A stretch of 64,000 nucleotides of DNA from Agarilytica rhodophyticola (GTDB taxonomy: Bacteria; Pseudomonadota; Gammaproteobacteria; Pseudomonadales; Cellvibrionaceae), in assembly GCF_002157225.2 (NCBI RefSeq), contig NZ_CP020038.1, forward strand, positions 2,379,001-2,443,000, given 5' to 3'. Position 1 is the first letter of the stretch, and every line of letters begins with the position of its first letter. The position numbers and the translations under genes were made by a program. Below the pieces are notes generated by a model. That model saw only the letters and a program-made list of their open reading frames with translations, searched no databases and had not been told where the DNA came from. Shown here in pieces: positions 54,054 to 63,728 of this stretch.

Positions 54054-54536
54054 TTATTTAGAGGCGATAATAGAAACTTCTACTAAAATCGGTGCCCCTG
54101 GTTTGCCCCCTGGTAGTGCTCCCACTTCCACTGCGACTCTTGCAGGTGGTGTTTTTCCTTTGCCCCAGTAAGTTGCATATACTTTATTAAAAATAGTGTA
54201 GTTTTTGATATCGCTCATATATACCGTTGCATACACGGCGTCATCGAAGGTATAGCCTGCAGTGTCTAGCACACGTTTCAGGTTCTCCATAACAATTTTA
54301 GATTGGTCTTCCATGTCATTTTTGCCGTCGTGAGCATAAGCGGGCAGGGCGCCATTTTGATAAGCAATTTGTCCTGATATGAAAAGCATCCCGTTTGCTA
54401 ATTTTATTCCTGGAGTGTAAGGAATGCTTGGTTTTACTCCTCCTGGGTAAATGGCCTCATGTCCCTTTGCTGACCACGATGAGTGAGCAAAAACTGTAAT
54501 AGCAGCCAGTATGATGATTTTTGAAATTTTAAACAT
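54054..54536 (-). CDS. Exported RidA-family protein
   Basis: A RidA (YjgF/YER057c) domain of about 135 residues follows a signal peptide (about 1-22, ending SWSAKG). Family motifs: YTPGIKLANGMLFISGQIA, the helix with LKRVLDTAGYTFDDAV, and PPARVAVEVGALPGG with the arginine that holds imine/enamine substrates. RidA normally deaminates reactive enamines in the cytoplasm, so export is unusual. It lies 159 nt behind the molybdoenzyme gene on the same strand and may belong to that operon. Confidence 0.88.
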   Translation of the reverse strand: MFKISKIIILAAITVFAHSSWSAKGHEAIYPGGVKPSIPYTPGIKLANGMLFISGQIAYQNGALPAYAHDGKNDMEDQSKIVMENLKRVLDTAGYTFDDAVYATVYMSDIKNYTIFNKVYATYWGKGKTPPARVAVEVGALPGGKPGAPILVEVSIIASK

Positions 54537-54695
54537 GATATTACCTTATTGATCAGCCTTAAGATTTAGTTTATGTGAGGTAACGCTATTATTTATTAAT
54601 CACTAATATTAATCGCTAACATAGATACCTTTTAGTGTAAGCATAATATTAGCAATTCGGATTATAAACTACTGCCATTTATAAGCCACTGTTAC

Positions 54696-55415
54696 TCATA
54701 AACCACTAAAGTCATTGTAGCCTTGATCTTCCCAATAGCCTCCTTGAGAATTACGATGGACACTTATGCCTGTTACAAACTTTGCGTTTTTAAAACCTAA
54801 CTTAACAGGAATTCTTAGCCTCGCAGGAGCACCATAGGAGCGCGGCAGAGGTTGTCCTAAAAAATCCAATGCCAATATGGTTTGGCTGTGCATGGCAGAA
54901 GCCATATCAATACTTGTGTGATAACCATCTGCACAATCAAGTCTTAAGTAAGTATTATCTAAATCAGCGCCAATCTTAGGCAGTAGATAACTTAATGGTA
55001 CCCCTGACCATTGGCCAATGGCACTCCATCCTTCAATACAAATTAAACGAGTAATTTGTGCCTCTTGTTGCATATTCCTTAACTCATTAAGTGTTAACGG
55101 CTTTTTGTGTGTAATCCTACCACCTAATTTAAGTTGCCACGTGGACGGATCTATTTCCGGAGCGTAGGCTTCAGGGTAAAAACCGTTGTATCGAAATGAA
55201 CGGGAAATTTGGTTTGTACTAAATGTTGGGGCCAGATTAGATGCTGAATATAAATGGCCTTGTGCCACGTCGTTCCAACGTGAAGCAGCGTCTAGCACTT
55301 GCTGCCTAAAGTCGGGTGCCAAAGCTAGAGCAGCAATGCCTCCACCTAGTAAAGAGAGTTTGGCTAAACTGCCTATAAGGTTGCGTTTGGAAATATCAAT
55401 GTCATGATGTTTCAT
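54696..55415 (-). CDS. Sulfite-oxidase-like molybdopterin oxidoreductase
   Basis: The 239-residue protein has an N-terminal SKRNLIGSLAKL motif and hydrophobic stretch, a KR variant of the twin-arginine signal, so Tat export is likely. The oxidoreductase domain (about 75-230) matches the sulfite-oxidase/MsrP fold: STWQLKLGGRI, Cys126 in RLICIEGWS as the molybdenum ligand, QWSGVPLSYLL, PRSYGAPARLRIPVKLGFKNAKFV. Electrons would pass to the b-type cytochrome encoded next, in the same direction. The substrate is unknown. Confidence 0.88.
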   Translation of the reverse strand: MKHHDIDISKRNLIGSLAKLSLLGGGIAALALAPDFRQQVLDAASRWNDVAQGHLYSASNLAPTFSTNQISRSFRYNGFYPEAYAPEIDPSTWQLKLGGRITHKKPLTLNELRNMQQEAQITRLICIEGWSAIGQWSGVPLSYLLPKIGADLDNTYLRLDCADGYHTSIDMASAMHSQTILALDFLGQPLPRSYGAPARLRIPVKLGFKNAKFVTGISVHRNSQGGYWEDQGYNDFSGL

Positions 55416-55433
55416 TTTTATTATTTACTCATT

Positions 55434-56129
55434 TCATTTAGAGTCCCGTTTAGTTGGGCTGGAGTTGTTATTAATTCTCATCACTTTTCCTCCAAATATC
55501 ATAGTAAGTAGTGTACGGGGCACCACTACAATCATTATTAAATGTATTACTGTAAAGATACATATGCCTATCATGGCCCAAAAATGTATGATTCTAACCG
55601 TGGGAAATCCACCCATAATATGAGTTAAGAAGTGCAACTGCACGGGTTTCCACAATGTTAGCCCTGTAATCAGGAGGCAGGCCAATAGTATAAAGGTGCA
55701 AACATATAACAGTCGCTGGACATGATTATAGTGACCGCTTTGGTGTGTTATTTTAAACTGCAGTGCTAGTTTAAGATCGCATATGATACTTCTTATAGAG
55801 ATTGGGGTGAGGCTTGGCCCACCCCAAGATTTTGACAGTCTTAACACAATAAAACTGAAGCTTGTTATGAAAAAAATCCACATCAATGCAAAGTGCCAGC
55901 GTAAAGCCTCTGTTAAATAGTTGCCTAAAGATAAAGACATTGGAAATGTTATAGCATAAATGGGGGCGGCGTTATAAATAGCCCAGCCACTTGAGACAAG
56001 ACCGATAACAGTTAAGGCGTTAAGGGTATGAAGTAGTCTTAAATATCCAGAATGTGTTGGCAAACCGCAGCGGTTTTTATTACTTTCTTCATTATTAGGC
56101 CTATTACAAGAGGGGATATTATTATTCAT
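55434..56129 (-). CDS. Cytochrome b561-type membrane subunit
   Basis: A 231-residue protein with four to five transmembrane helices and several histidines in helix positions (LLHTLNALTVIGLVSSGW, LRWHFALMWIFF, HNHVQRLLYVC and IIHFWAMIGICIFTVIHL), the pattern of b561 or thiosulfate/formate-reductase-type di-haem subunits. It would carry electrons between the quinone pool and the exported molybdoenzyme. The gene precedes the molybdoenzyme gene by 18 nt. Confidence 0.85.
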   Translation of the reverse strand: MNNNIPSCNRPNNEESNKNRCGLPTHSGYLRLLHTLNALTVIGLVSSGWAIYNAAPIYAITFPMSLSLGNYLTEALRWHFALMWIFFITSFSFIVLRLSKSWGGPSLTPISIRSIICDLKLALQFKITHQSGHYNHVQRLLYVCTFILLACLLITGLTLWKPVQLHFLTHIMGGFPTVRIIHFWAMIGICIFTVIHLIMIVVVPRTLLTMIFGGKVMRINNNSSPTKRDSK

Positions 56130-56154
56130 AAGTTATGACTGCCCAATTGCACGA

Positions 56155-56766
56155 TTAAATTGGTGGCAGGTTTCCATTCTCATGGATACCAACAAACTTT
56201 CCTGATAAATTGCCGCCAGCAACTTTTGCAAATACCACAATTTTTTGTCCAATTTTCAATTTGCGATTATCAACTGGCCCAAAGGTAGTAATTTGAGTAT
56301 TAGGTGGAACTTGGATAGTTTGACTGTCGTCTCCGAAGCGAATAATAATTTCTCGCTGGCTGTTAGAAGAGACCAACTTTGCAAGTGTCGCATTTGTCAT
56401 CTTACTATCTGCGGTCAGATCCCAGTCACCAATGCCTTCGTTAAAGCCTCGCATAGCTTCAGGGAAAACATTGACACCTAGTGCACGCCTTTTATTGTTG
56501 CCGGTGGGCACAGATGGAATGGAAAGATAAGCCCCCTTAGGTATATCTTCGAGGGCAATATCTTTATAGAGTAATATTTGATAAGGATGCGTTAACGCTA
56601 CATCAATGTTTTGTCCAGCCGAAGTTTTAATGGTTGCCATATTGCCTTTTAACGTGATCAGCTCACCGCGTACGCGCAAACCCTCGGCAGAAATTTCTGC
56701 TATAAAACAAAAAAATAATGTAATTGTGAGTACTGTCCTAGCAAGGCGCTTTGTTATATTGTTCAT
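56155..56766 (-). CDS. Exported DUF5666-like protein
   Basis: The ATG at 56766, with GGAG ahead, begins a signal peptide (about 1-28, ending AEISAEG); a longer frame starts upstream. The 203-residue product has beta-rich modules of the DUF5666 kind: VRGELITLKGNMATIKTSAGQ, a central part with YLSIPSV and LGVNVFPEAMRG, then TQITTFGPVDNRKLKIGQKIVVFAK. It probably binds or shields the molybdoenzyme complex; this is inferred from its place as first gene of the operon. Confidence 0.75.
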   Translation of the reverse strand: MNNITKRLARTVLTITLFFCFIAEISAEGLRVRGELITLKGNMATIKTSAGQNIDVALTHPYQILLYKDIALEDIPKGAYLSIPSVPTGNNKRRALGVNVFPEAMRGFNEGIGDWDLTADSKMTNATLAKLVSSNSQREIIIRFGDDSQTIQVPPNTQITTFGPVDNRKLKIGQKIVVFAKVAGGNLSGKFVGIHENGNLPPI

Positions 56767-56909
56767 TAAATATTCTCCACTTATGTAGATAGATGTCAGC
56801 AATAGAATCGTTTTCGAGTGAAAAATATGGTAGTACGTAAGTGTAAATGCTTGATATCAGGCAAATGCCTTATAGTCACACCATCTAACCAGTGGATATA
56901 GTGTGAGTT

Positions 56910-58406
56910 ATGAGCAATTTGTCTGTAAGTGAAGAATTTATCGGTGCTATAGCATTTGCCGGAGACCTGAGCATGGGCCAACCTGTGGAACATTCGCCAC
57001 GGGTAGCTGTTTTGGCAATGAAACTGGCTGGGGTAATGGCCTTGAATAAATGCTCACAGGCCGATGTCTGTCGCTTGGCTCTGCTTAGATGGGCGGGATG
57101 CACTGCTAATGCCCGTGATTTTTCCGATTTACTCGGAGATGATATTCGTGGGCGCGCCGAGTTACTGGCAAATCGTAACCCCTTCGTAGCTCATGCACCA
57201 CCTGCTGCAGGTTTGTCTGATTATATGCCGTCTCTTGCGAATAAGCATTGCCAGGCGATGGCTGAAATTGCGCGTCGAGCAGGCTTTAGAGTCGAACACG
57301 ATAGCACACAAAGTAGCGTTACTTCCTTGCAAAAAGCAATTGATGACTTATTTGAAAATTGGGATGGCTCAGGATATCCGCAAGGATTAAGTGGTGAGCA
57401 GATTGACTTTCGTGCTCAAGTTGTCGCAGCGGCGAGTGATCTTGAGATTTTTCATCGTCAATATGGACTTGAAAGGGCTTTGACTTTAATTTCCAGTCGC
57501 AGTGGAAAAATTTATCTACCTGCGTTAGCAGACAGTATTGTCGCCAATGCCGCTTGTTGGGTCGATGATATTACGGATTGTGACATACTCAAAATAGCCC
57601 TTGATGGTGCGGTTTTACCGGAGTCGCAAACAGCTGAGCAAGGGGCAAGTATTGACGTTATCATAGGTCTATTTTCGGATTACGCTGCATTAAAGCAGCC
57701 GCAAACAATATCTGTTTCAAGAATTGCTGCTGATCTTTGTCGGCGTGTGGCTCAGCGTCTTGGACTTAAATCAGAGTCAATTGATTTGGTTGGTCACGGT
57801 GCAATGTTGCATCGTTTAGGCTTTGTGGCTGTTTCTAATAGTGCTCTGTCTTCTCGAATAGGTGATGAAAGCTTTCGTTTAGGATCATATTGGACAGAAC
57901 GCATCCTAAGCCGTGCGCCTTCGTTATCGCAACAGGCGCGCCTTGCTTCAATGGCATTTGAGCGTCTTGATGGATCTGGACAATACCGCAATCTCACCGC
58001 GCCTAGTATTAGTTTGGAAGCTCGGATTCTACAGGTGTGTGTTATATATGCTGAGTTGTCTTCTGATCTCATGACCCAAATGCAGCCAGTGCAAATACGC
58101 GATGAGATTAAGTCCTTGGCTTCAGCGGGAACTGTCGATCAACGGGTAGTCGAAGCTCTGTATAGTATCCTAGATGATCAATCCGCTAGCAAAGCAAATG
58201 CTCCAGCGCTGGCAATCAATTTGACCGCTAGAGAGCACGACGTTTTACAGCTTGTCACCCAAGGTATGTCAAATAAGGAAGTAGCGAAGAGTCTTGCTAT
58301 TGCCCCCAAGACGGTTGGCACTCATTTAGATAATATATATCGCAAGCTCAAAGTTTCAGGGCGCACAGCAGCTACCATGAAAGCGCTCGAATATGGATTA
58401 ATTTAA
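56910..58406 (+). CDS. Degenerate tandem HD-GYP-like protein with C-terminal LuxR-type DNA-binding domain
   Basis: The 498 residues contain two HD-GYP-like halves: one (about 10-215) with EHSPRVAVLAMKLAG and ENWDGSGYPQGLSGEQI, the other (about 270-420) with GHGAMLHRLGFVAVS and AFERLDGSGQYRNL. The catalytic HD dyads are replaced (LRWAG, LHRLG), so hydrolysis is unlikely. A LuxR helix-turn-helix (about 432-498) follows: LTAREHDVLQLVTQGMSNKEVAK, KTVGTHLDNIYRKL. It is divergent from, and 143 nt from, the DUF5666-cytochrome-molybdoenzyme genes, so it probably regulates them in response to a ligand bound by the HD-like part. Confidence 0.85.
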   Translation: MSNLSVSEEFIGAIAFAGDLSMGQPVEHSPRVAVLAMKLAGVMALNKCSQADVCRLALLRWAGCTANARDFSDLLGDDIRGRAELLANRNPFVAHAPPAAGLSDYMPSLANKHCQAMAEIARRAGFRVEHDSTQSSVTSLQKAIDDLFENWDGSGYPQGLSGEQIDFRAQVVAAASDLEIFHRQYGLERALTLISSRSGKIYLPALADSIVANAACWVDDITDCDILKIALDGAVLPESQTAEQGASIDVIIGLFSDYAALKQPQTISVSRIAADLCRRVAQRLGLKSESIDLVGHGAMLHRLGFVAVSNSALSSRIGDESFRLGSYWTERILSRAPSLSQQARLASMAFERLDGSGQYRNLTAPSISLEARILQVCVIYAELSSDLMTQMQPVQIRDEIKSLASAGTVDQRVVEALYSILDDQSASKANAPALAINLTAREHDVLQLVTQGMSNKEVAKSLAIAPKTVGTHLDNIYRKLKVSGRTAATMKALEYGLI

Positions 58407-58667
58407 AAGTGCCTAAGGTAAGCTAAAGTTGTTTGTTGCTAATAGGATGATATTAATCAACTAAATCAGAGTCTACTGCTGTAATATAATAAACAGGGGC
58501 TGTTTTACTATTAACCTTTTCCTACCTAACATTTAGTGTTAATTGGTCAGATAGTCATTTTTAATGAGCAGTGAGTGTTTGTGCTGCTCATTAACCATTC
58601 TACATATCTCTGGACTTATTAGAATTTACTTACTTCAAATTACATTAGCTCACGATTATATGAAGAT

Positions 58668-60326
58668 TTAAGAAGAGCTATCGACAGTAAAGTAACTAAC
58701 ATTTTCTTTTAAATTATTTGACAGTTGATACAAAGACTTTGTTGCCTCATTATTAGTTTGCAAAGAAGAGGTAGACTCGGCAGACATGTTATTTATTTGT
58801 TCCATTGTATTTGCTATTTCTTCAATCGAATATACTTGCTCGCCCGTAGCACTTGCAACTTTTTGAACATTAGCGAGTGAGTCTGTAGCTTGTTGTTCTA
58901 TTTTTTGCAGTAGATCTGTGGTTGCCTTGGTAAGAGATAGGCCGTGTTCAACAATAGGTTGAGTTTTTTCCATTGACATAACAGATGCTGATGTCTCTTT
59001 TTGAACTTCGGCAATCATATTTTCTATTTGATTCGTTGCCTCTCCAGTACGTTGAGCAAGTTGTCTCACTTCATCAGCCACAACAGCGAAGCCTCGTCCC
59101 GATTCGCCGGCGCGTGCAGCTTCTATGGCGGCATTTAAAGCCAGCAAGTTAGTTTGCTCAGATATACCCGTAATAACATTGACAATACTGCCTATTTCTT
59201 TCGTGGTTTCTTCTAATCGCAACACCTGTGAGACAGTCTCATTAACCGTACATGAAATACGCTCCATTTCTGTCGCACTTTCATTAATTTTTTCTTTGCC
59301 TTCTTTGGCAAATGTTGTGGTTTCTTGTGAATTTTTTTCAGTTAAAGTAGCGATGTCTGAAATATTTGCCAGTCCTGACCTCATGTCTCCTAAACGTTCT
59401 TTGGTTTGAGTGGTGAGTTCTAGCTGCGACTGTGCTGCATCGTATGCGTTCTTGGAGCCATTGACTACATTCATAGTTTGTTCTGATAATTCATGAGAGG
59501 CTCCCATAATACTAGATACTGTGGTGCTGAGTTTATTGCGCATTGAGCATAACGATGCAAGCATACTGTCTGGGTACGTAGTCTTAACTTTAGTCGTGAG
59601 GTCTCCTTGAGCGATAGAAGATAGAGCGGTAGCTGCATCGAAGGGTTCTCCTCCTAATGATCTATGTAAACTTACTTCAATTAATTTGGCTACTACAATA
59701 CCTATAAATATTGCAATTAAAGACAGCGTCATCATAAGTGATGAAAAGTCACCAGCAACATTGCGTGCAAGTGGCGTTGCTGTTCTATTGGCATTTTCCT
59801 GATAATCAATAAATTCATTTATAGCATCTAGCCAATCCATAAATGCGGGTCTGGCTTTATCTAATAGTAAGTCCTGAGCTAAACTTTTGTCACCATCGCG
59901 ACTTGCTTGGATGATATTTAAGATTAAGGGAAGAGTGCTGTTTTGTATGGAGCTAATACGAGACAAGATGCTTTTTTCTTCCGAAGTGAAATGCGCGTCG
60001 GAGGCCATCATCTTTTCCATGTCCTGCTCTGATGTCCGATAGAATTGCTCTAAGGATTCAATTTCGCCAACATATTTATTGAGTTGGCTGGGGGTTTTTG
60101 CCAACGCTACATCGCGTATTGCAATCGCTCTATCGTGTACGCTTCCCCGAAAGTTAATAGCATAGCGTTGTTTGACTGAATTTATATCGGTAATTTCGGT
60201 GAGAGTCTCATCGATAAAGTTGACCTTGCGAATTCCCAGTACTGTTAAAATAATCATCAACAGTAAGACAAATGAGAAACCTAAATACAGTCTTATCTTG
60301 ATGGATAGTTGTGTTAAAAACTCCAC
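58668..60326 (-). CDS. Methyl-accepting chemotaxis protein
   Basis: A 552-residue receptor with two membrane helices (about 13-32 and 190-213), a periplasmic four-helix-bundle sensor (about 35-188), a HAMP domain (about 215-265) and a cytoplasmic signalling helix pair with the conserved tip [20 protein letters not shown] and [17 protein letters not shown]. It reports an unknown attractant or repellent to CheA/CheW. No other chemotaxis genes are near. The C-terminus lacks an obvious NWETF-type CheR/CheB tether. Confidence 0.95.
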   Translation of the reverse strand: MEFLTQLSIKIRLYLGFSFVLLLMIILTVLGIRKVNFIDETLTEITDINSVKQRYAINFRGSVHDRAIAIRDVALAKTPSQLNKYVGEIESLEQFYRTSEQDMEKMMASDAHFTSEEKSILSRISSIQNSTLPLILNIIQASRDGDKSLAQDLLLDKARPAFMDWLDAINEFIDYQENANRTATPLARNVAGDFSSLMMTLSLIAIFIGIVVAKLIEVSLHRSLGGEPFDAATALSSIAQGDLTTKVKTTYPDSMLASLCSMRNKLSTTVSSIMGASHELSEQTMNVVNGSKNAYDAAQSQLELTTQTKERLGDMRSGLANISDIATLTEKNSQETTTFAKEGKEKINESATEMERISCTVNETVSQVLRLEETTKEIGSIVNVITGISEQTNLLALNAAIEAARAGESGRGFAVVADEVRQLAQRTGEATNQIENMIAEVQKETSASVMSMEKTQPIVEHGLSLTKATTDLLQKIEQQATDSLANVQKVASATGEQVYSIEEIANTMEQINNMSAESTSSLQTNNEATKSLYQLSNNLKENVSYFTVDSSS

Positions 60327-60715
60327 GCTGCTACTCCGATAGAATGAGTGAAAAAGAGTATCTAGTAGATATATGCGTCTCTTTTATATAACTATATTCA
60401 ACATAGCGTAGGATGCTGATTGTTTCTATTTTTTGTTGCACTTATCTTCTTTATAGCGCCAGTATCTATACACCTCATACGCGAACAATTACTTTTAGTT
60501 ATGTAAGCAGCGTGGTGATGTAGTTGTAGTAAAAAAAGCACTTCTTATGATTTCTATATACTTTATTTCTTTTCGTCTTATCCATTAAGGTCTTTTATGA
60601 TTCTGAGGAATAAATCTAAGAGATAGTAACAATAGACAATACGACAATATATAGAGAAGGAAGGGTAAAGGTAGCTTCGATTTATTCTGATATTCCGATG
60701 TTAATACAATTCGGT
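60327..60715. other. Intergenic region upstream of the chemoreceptor gene
   Basis: No gene is seen. TATCTAGTAGATA (60359-60371) is a 13-nt palindrome just outside the chemoreceptor start and may be an operator. Confidence 0.4.
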
Positions 60716-61738
60716 TTAATTCGACCAAATATGAAATAATAGATCCACAGTGACCCGCAGTGATGCTTGTTCTGGTATCCAGTGGCCAATATTCTTTAAT
60801 TTTTTGAAGTTGTATTCTGAAGCGATTAGGCTATCGGTTTTGTCGGCGAGTTCACCGCAAAATGCAGAGTCTTCTGTTCCCCAAACATATAGTGTAGGTA
60901 CAGAAATACTACCTATTGGCTCGCTAATTAAATGACGGTCTTGTGTGTTTGCACGATACCAATTCAATGCCGCACTTAATGTTTTTTTGTTATTTAACAA
61001 TGACACGTACTCATCAATAGCTACGTTGTCAATTTCATCGTTATATAGTGCGCGTAGCTTAGCGCCGTCATCCGCGAGAAGAAAATCCTCCGATTCAGGA
61101 GATGTCAACAAATCTAAGTATGATGATGCCTGGTACTGACATGAATTACTATTGTCAACATTGGTGTTGTATAGATCTATATGAGGTGCAGAAAAAATTG
61201 ATAGGCTGCGAATACGACTTGGATAGCGTGCGGCTAATTGCCAGGCGAGAATTGCTCCAATATCGTGGCCTACTAGATGAAAACTATCTGCATCTAGTTT
61301 ATCCACAATTTCCATCAGGTCTTTCCTAAGTTCTGATAGCTTATATGCCTCGACATCAGAAGGTCTGGCTTTAGGCGAATAACCGCGCTGAGTTGGTGCA
61401 ATTGCAAAATAACCAGCTGCGCCTAAAGCCGCTAACTGATCTCTCCAGGCAAATGACGTTTGTGCAAAGCCATGTAAAAGGATAACAACCTCACCATCCA
61501 CCGGGCCGGCAAACCTAACCCCGAACTCTAATTGGTTGGCCTTGATTTTTCCTTTGTATATTGAGTCAGAATACCACTGCAGCTGATTGGAATATGTTCT
61601 TTGCACTCTTGACTTAAGAGAAACTAAGGCTTTCTTATCTAGGGTGATATTTTCTATGCTGGGATGAAAAAACATACTGTGCGCTACAACTTTTATGCTA
61701 CTTAAAATCAGTATTGTAAAAAGTAGAGACTTAGTCAT
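60716..61738 (-). CDS. Exported epoxide-hydrolase-like alpha/beta hydrolase
   Basis: The 340-residue protein has a signal peptide (about 1-20) and an alpha/beta-hydrolase fold with oxyanion segment LLHGFAQTSFAW, PTQRGYSP, the aspartate nucleophile in LVGHDIGAI (the GHDxG elbow of epoxide hydrolases and haloalkane dehalogenases), a lid region with several Tyr residues, YVWGTEDSAF with a possible acid, and NIGHWIPEQA with the catalytic histidine. GGAGAT precedes the ATG at 61738. Substrate unknown; epoxide hydrolysis fits best. Confidence 0.88.
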   Translation of the reverse strand: MTKSLLFTILILSSIKVVAHSMFFHPSIENITLDKKALVSLKSRVQRTYSNQLQWYSDSIYKGKIKANQLEFGVRFAGPVDGEVVILLHGFAQTSFAWRDQLAALGAAGYFAIAPTQRGYSPKARPSDVEAYKLSELRKDLMEIVDKLDADSFHLVGHDIGAILAWQLAARYPSRIRSLSIFSAPHIDLYNTNVDNSNSCQYQASSYLDLLTSPESEDFLLADDGAKLRALYNDEIDNVAIDEYVSLLNNKKTLSAALNWYRANTQDRHLISEPIGSISVPTLYVWGTEDSAFCGELADKTDSLIASEYNFKKLKNIGHWIPEQASLRVTVDLLFHIWSN

Positions 61739-63728
61739 AGAAATATCTCCATAATAAGGCTTATTAAATCGATATGATTGAAAGATATTTTTGCGTTGTG
61801 GCTCATCCAGGTGGTATTGTTGCTTATTACGTATAAATACATATGATCGCGAAAGTATATACTTTTTTATAATAAATCAATAAATATATATTCGTATAGA
61901 AATATTGTCAGGTATTCACTATTTAATCACTTCTGGCTTTCTCACATGTCGATTAATTATCGAGATTGAAACCGATTGTAAACTCCGAAAAATTTTGGTT
62001 TGCCTTATAGTTCAAATTTAAAAAAGTGCAATTTAATTGTTAGATTTCATTAATCATCAAATTATCGATATTTTCCGTCACAAAAAATTACATAATACAG
62101 TTAGCGACAAAATAAAATGCAAAGAATGAAATTTGAGGATATACATATTGTAATTATTTGATGGGAATATATTCGTAGCTAATCATTTAAACAAGTAACA
62201 TTCTGTAAGGGATTGTAACAATATTAGAATGGCGTCCAGATATCGGTTTAAGCTCGTGATTTTGTACTACTATATATTGTTTGTATTTTATTGTTGTGGT
62301 ATCTCCCAAAGGGATGTTAAGTAACGTTAATTTTTCGTACTTGTATCAGCCAATAAAATTATTAAAAACTATGTTTTAAGTATTTTTCGCTGAGTTGTTT
62401 ATTAGTATCTTCATGAGTTAGTTACAAATTATACTGCTTCAAATTGTGATATTTTGCAAGTCATTGGATAAAGCTCATTTTCGAATAAATTAGAACATTA
62501 GCATTATCGAGATCTTGATCGGAAATTACTAAAATTAAGTATTTATTTCTTGTTGATTTTTTGATAAAGGTTGAGTTTTCAGCATTTATGTCTTTTTCAA
62601 TGAAATATTGGCATTCTTTGTAACCTATATAATATTAATGTAATAAATCGCCTTTAGTCTTATATAAGACCATATTTAGTGTGTATGTGTTGCAGGTTAA
62701 AAAATATACTTTGATTTTCTGTAGCGCCGTATTTGTTCGTGGCCTATATGCTTAGAAAGCTTTCGTTGTTCTCTGTTGTAGTATTACCATCGTAGTTTAA
62801 GTTCGATAATATTCGTTCTCTTAATTATTATTTTATAGTCTGTCTGAGAAAGCTAGGCGAAAATCTGGAGGAGTAAAAACGTTTCAGTTGATCATTATTG
62901 ATCGATATTAGTTAGTTTTAGAAAAGTTAGCACCACTTCGTTTTACAGCTAAGTTATTAGAAGTGTGATATAAAGTTTTGCGATACTCCTGATATGACTG
63001 TTGTAGAGAAAATTTAAACCTCAACTGAGTTGGTAACTTTTTCGCTTTCTTAATTTTTCTTAATGTTCTCACTGCTATCTCGTAAGGTTCACTTCTAAAA
63101 AATAAACTATCAATTTCTATTGTGGATTATAAATATGCTGTATGGAATGGGTTGTTTGTATCAAAGCAATTACTGATCGATTTATTCGTTAAGATAACAA
63201 AATCTTGCTCTACGTTATTCTAAAATCGTTGTGATTATATTTATCACGAATATAGACCCTAAAACATTCTCTGTGTTAAGTATAAAAGTTTCAGGTGCAC
63301 GAAAAGTGATGGTATTCGGCTGATATTTATTGGTAAGTTGAACGCTAAAGATGATATCTACTAAGTGTCTGCTTAAACAAAGTTTGTGCCAGAAGTAAAG
63401 CTGCAGTGACTAGCATGTTTATAGGTGTAAACTGCTTGTTCTGCTAATGAGTACTTGGGGGAGTGGAGAAACTCTGCCTTAATCCTTTTATCTAAAGTAA
63501 TGGTGTTTGGTATATTTTTAATGCAGAGTGTGTATGTAATGTTCAGTCTGCTTGTTGCTGTTGATCAATACTTATTCATTGTGCTCGTCCACAGCTGGGA
63601 AAATCCTTATATTATTTGGTTGCAAGAGCTATGCGAGTGCTTTTACAGTGTAAGAAGGTATTAGCTCTTTGCTCTTACTCGATAATAAATGGGCTAGGGC
63701 CAACAGGCCCTAAGTTGATTTTAAATAC
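61739..63728. other. 2-kb very AT-rich region with no gene seen
   Basis: Stop codons are dense in all frames. The longest open frame (63455-63664, starting TTG) has no homologue or ribosome binding site that I can support. Possible reasons include a decayed gene, a silenced island edge, or an untranslated RNA; none is established. A hairpin at 63695-63712 is listed separately. Confidence 0.5.
63695..63712 (-). terminator. Hairpin after the HNH endonuclease gene
   Basis: TAGGGCC and GGCCCTA pair across the loop AACA, 17 nt beyond the stop of the minus-strand nuclease gene. The T-tract is weak but the GC-rich stem supports a transcription end. Confidence 0.55.

Noticed and set aside
63455-63664. 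69-codon hydrophobic frame in the AT-rich region
   Set aside because: TTG start without supported ribosome binding site; hydrophobic codons are expected by chance in AT-rich DNA.
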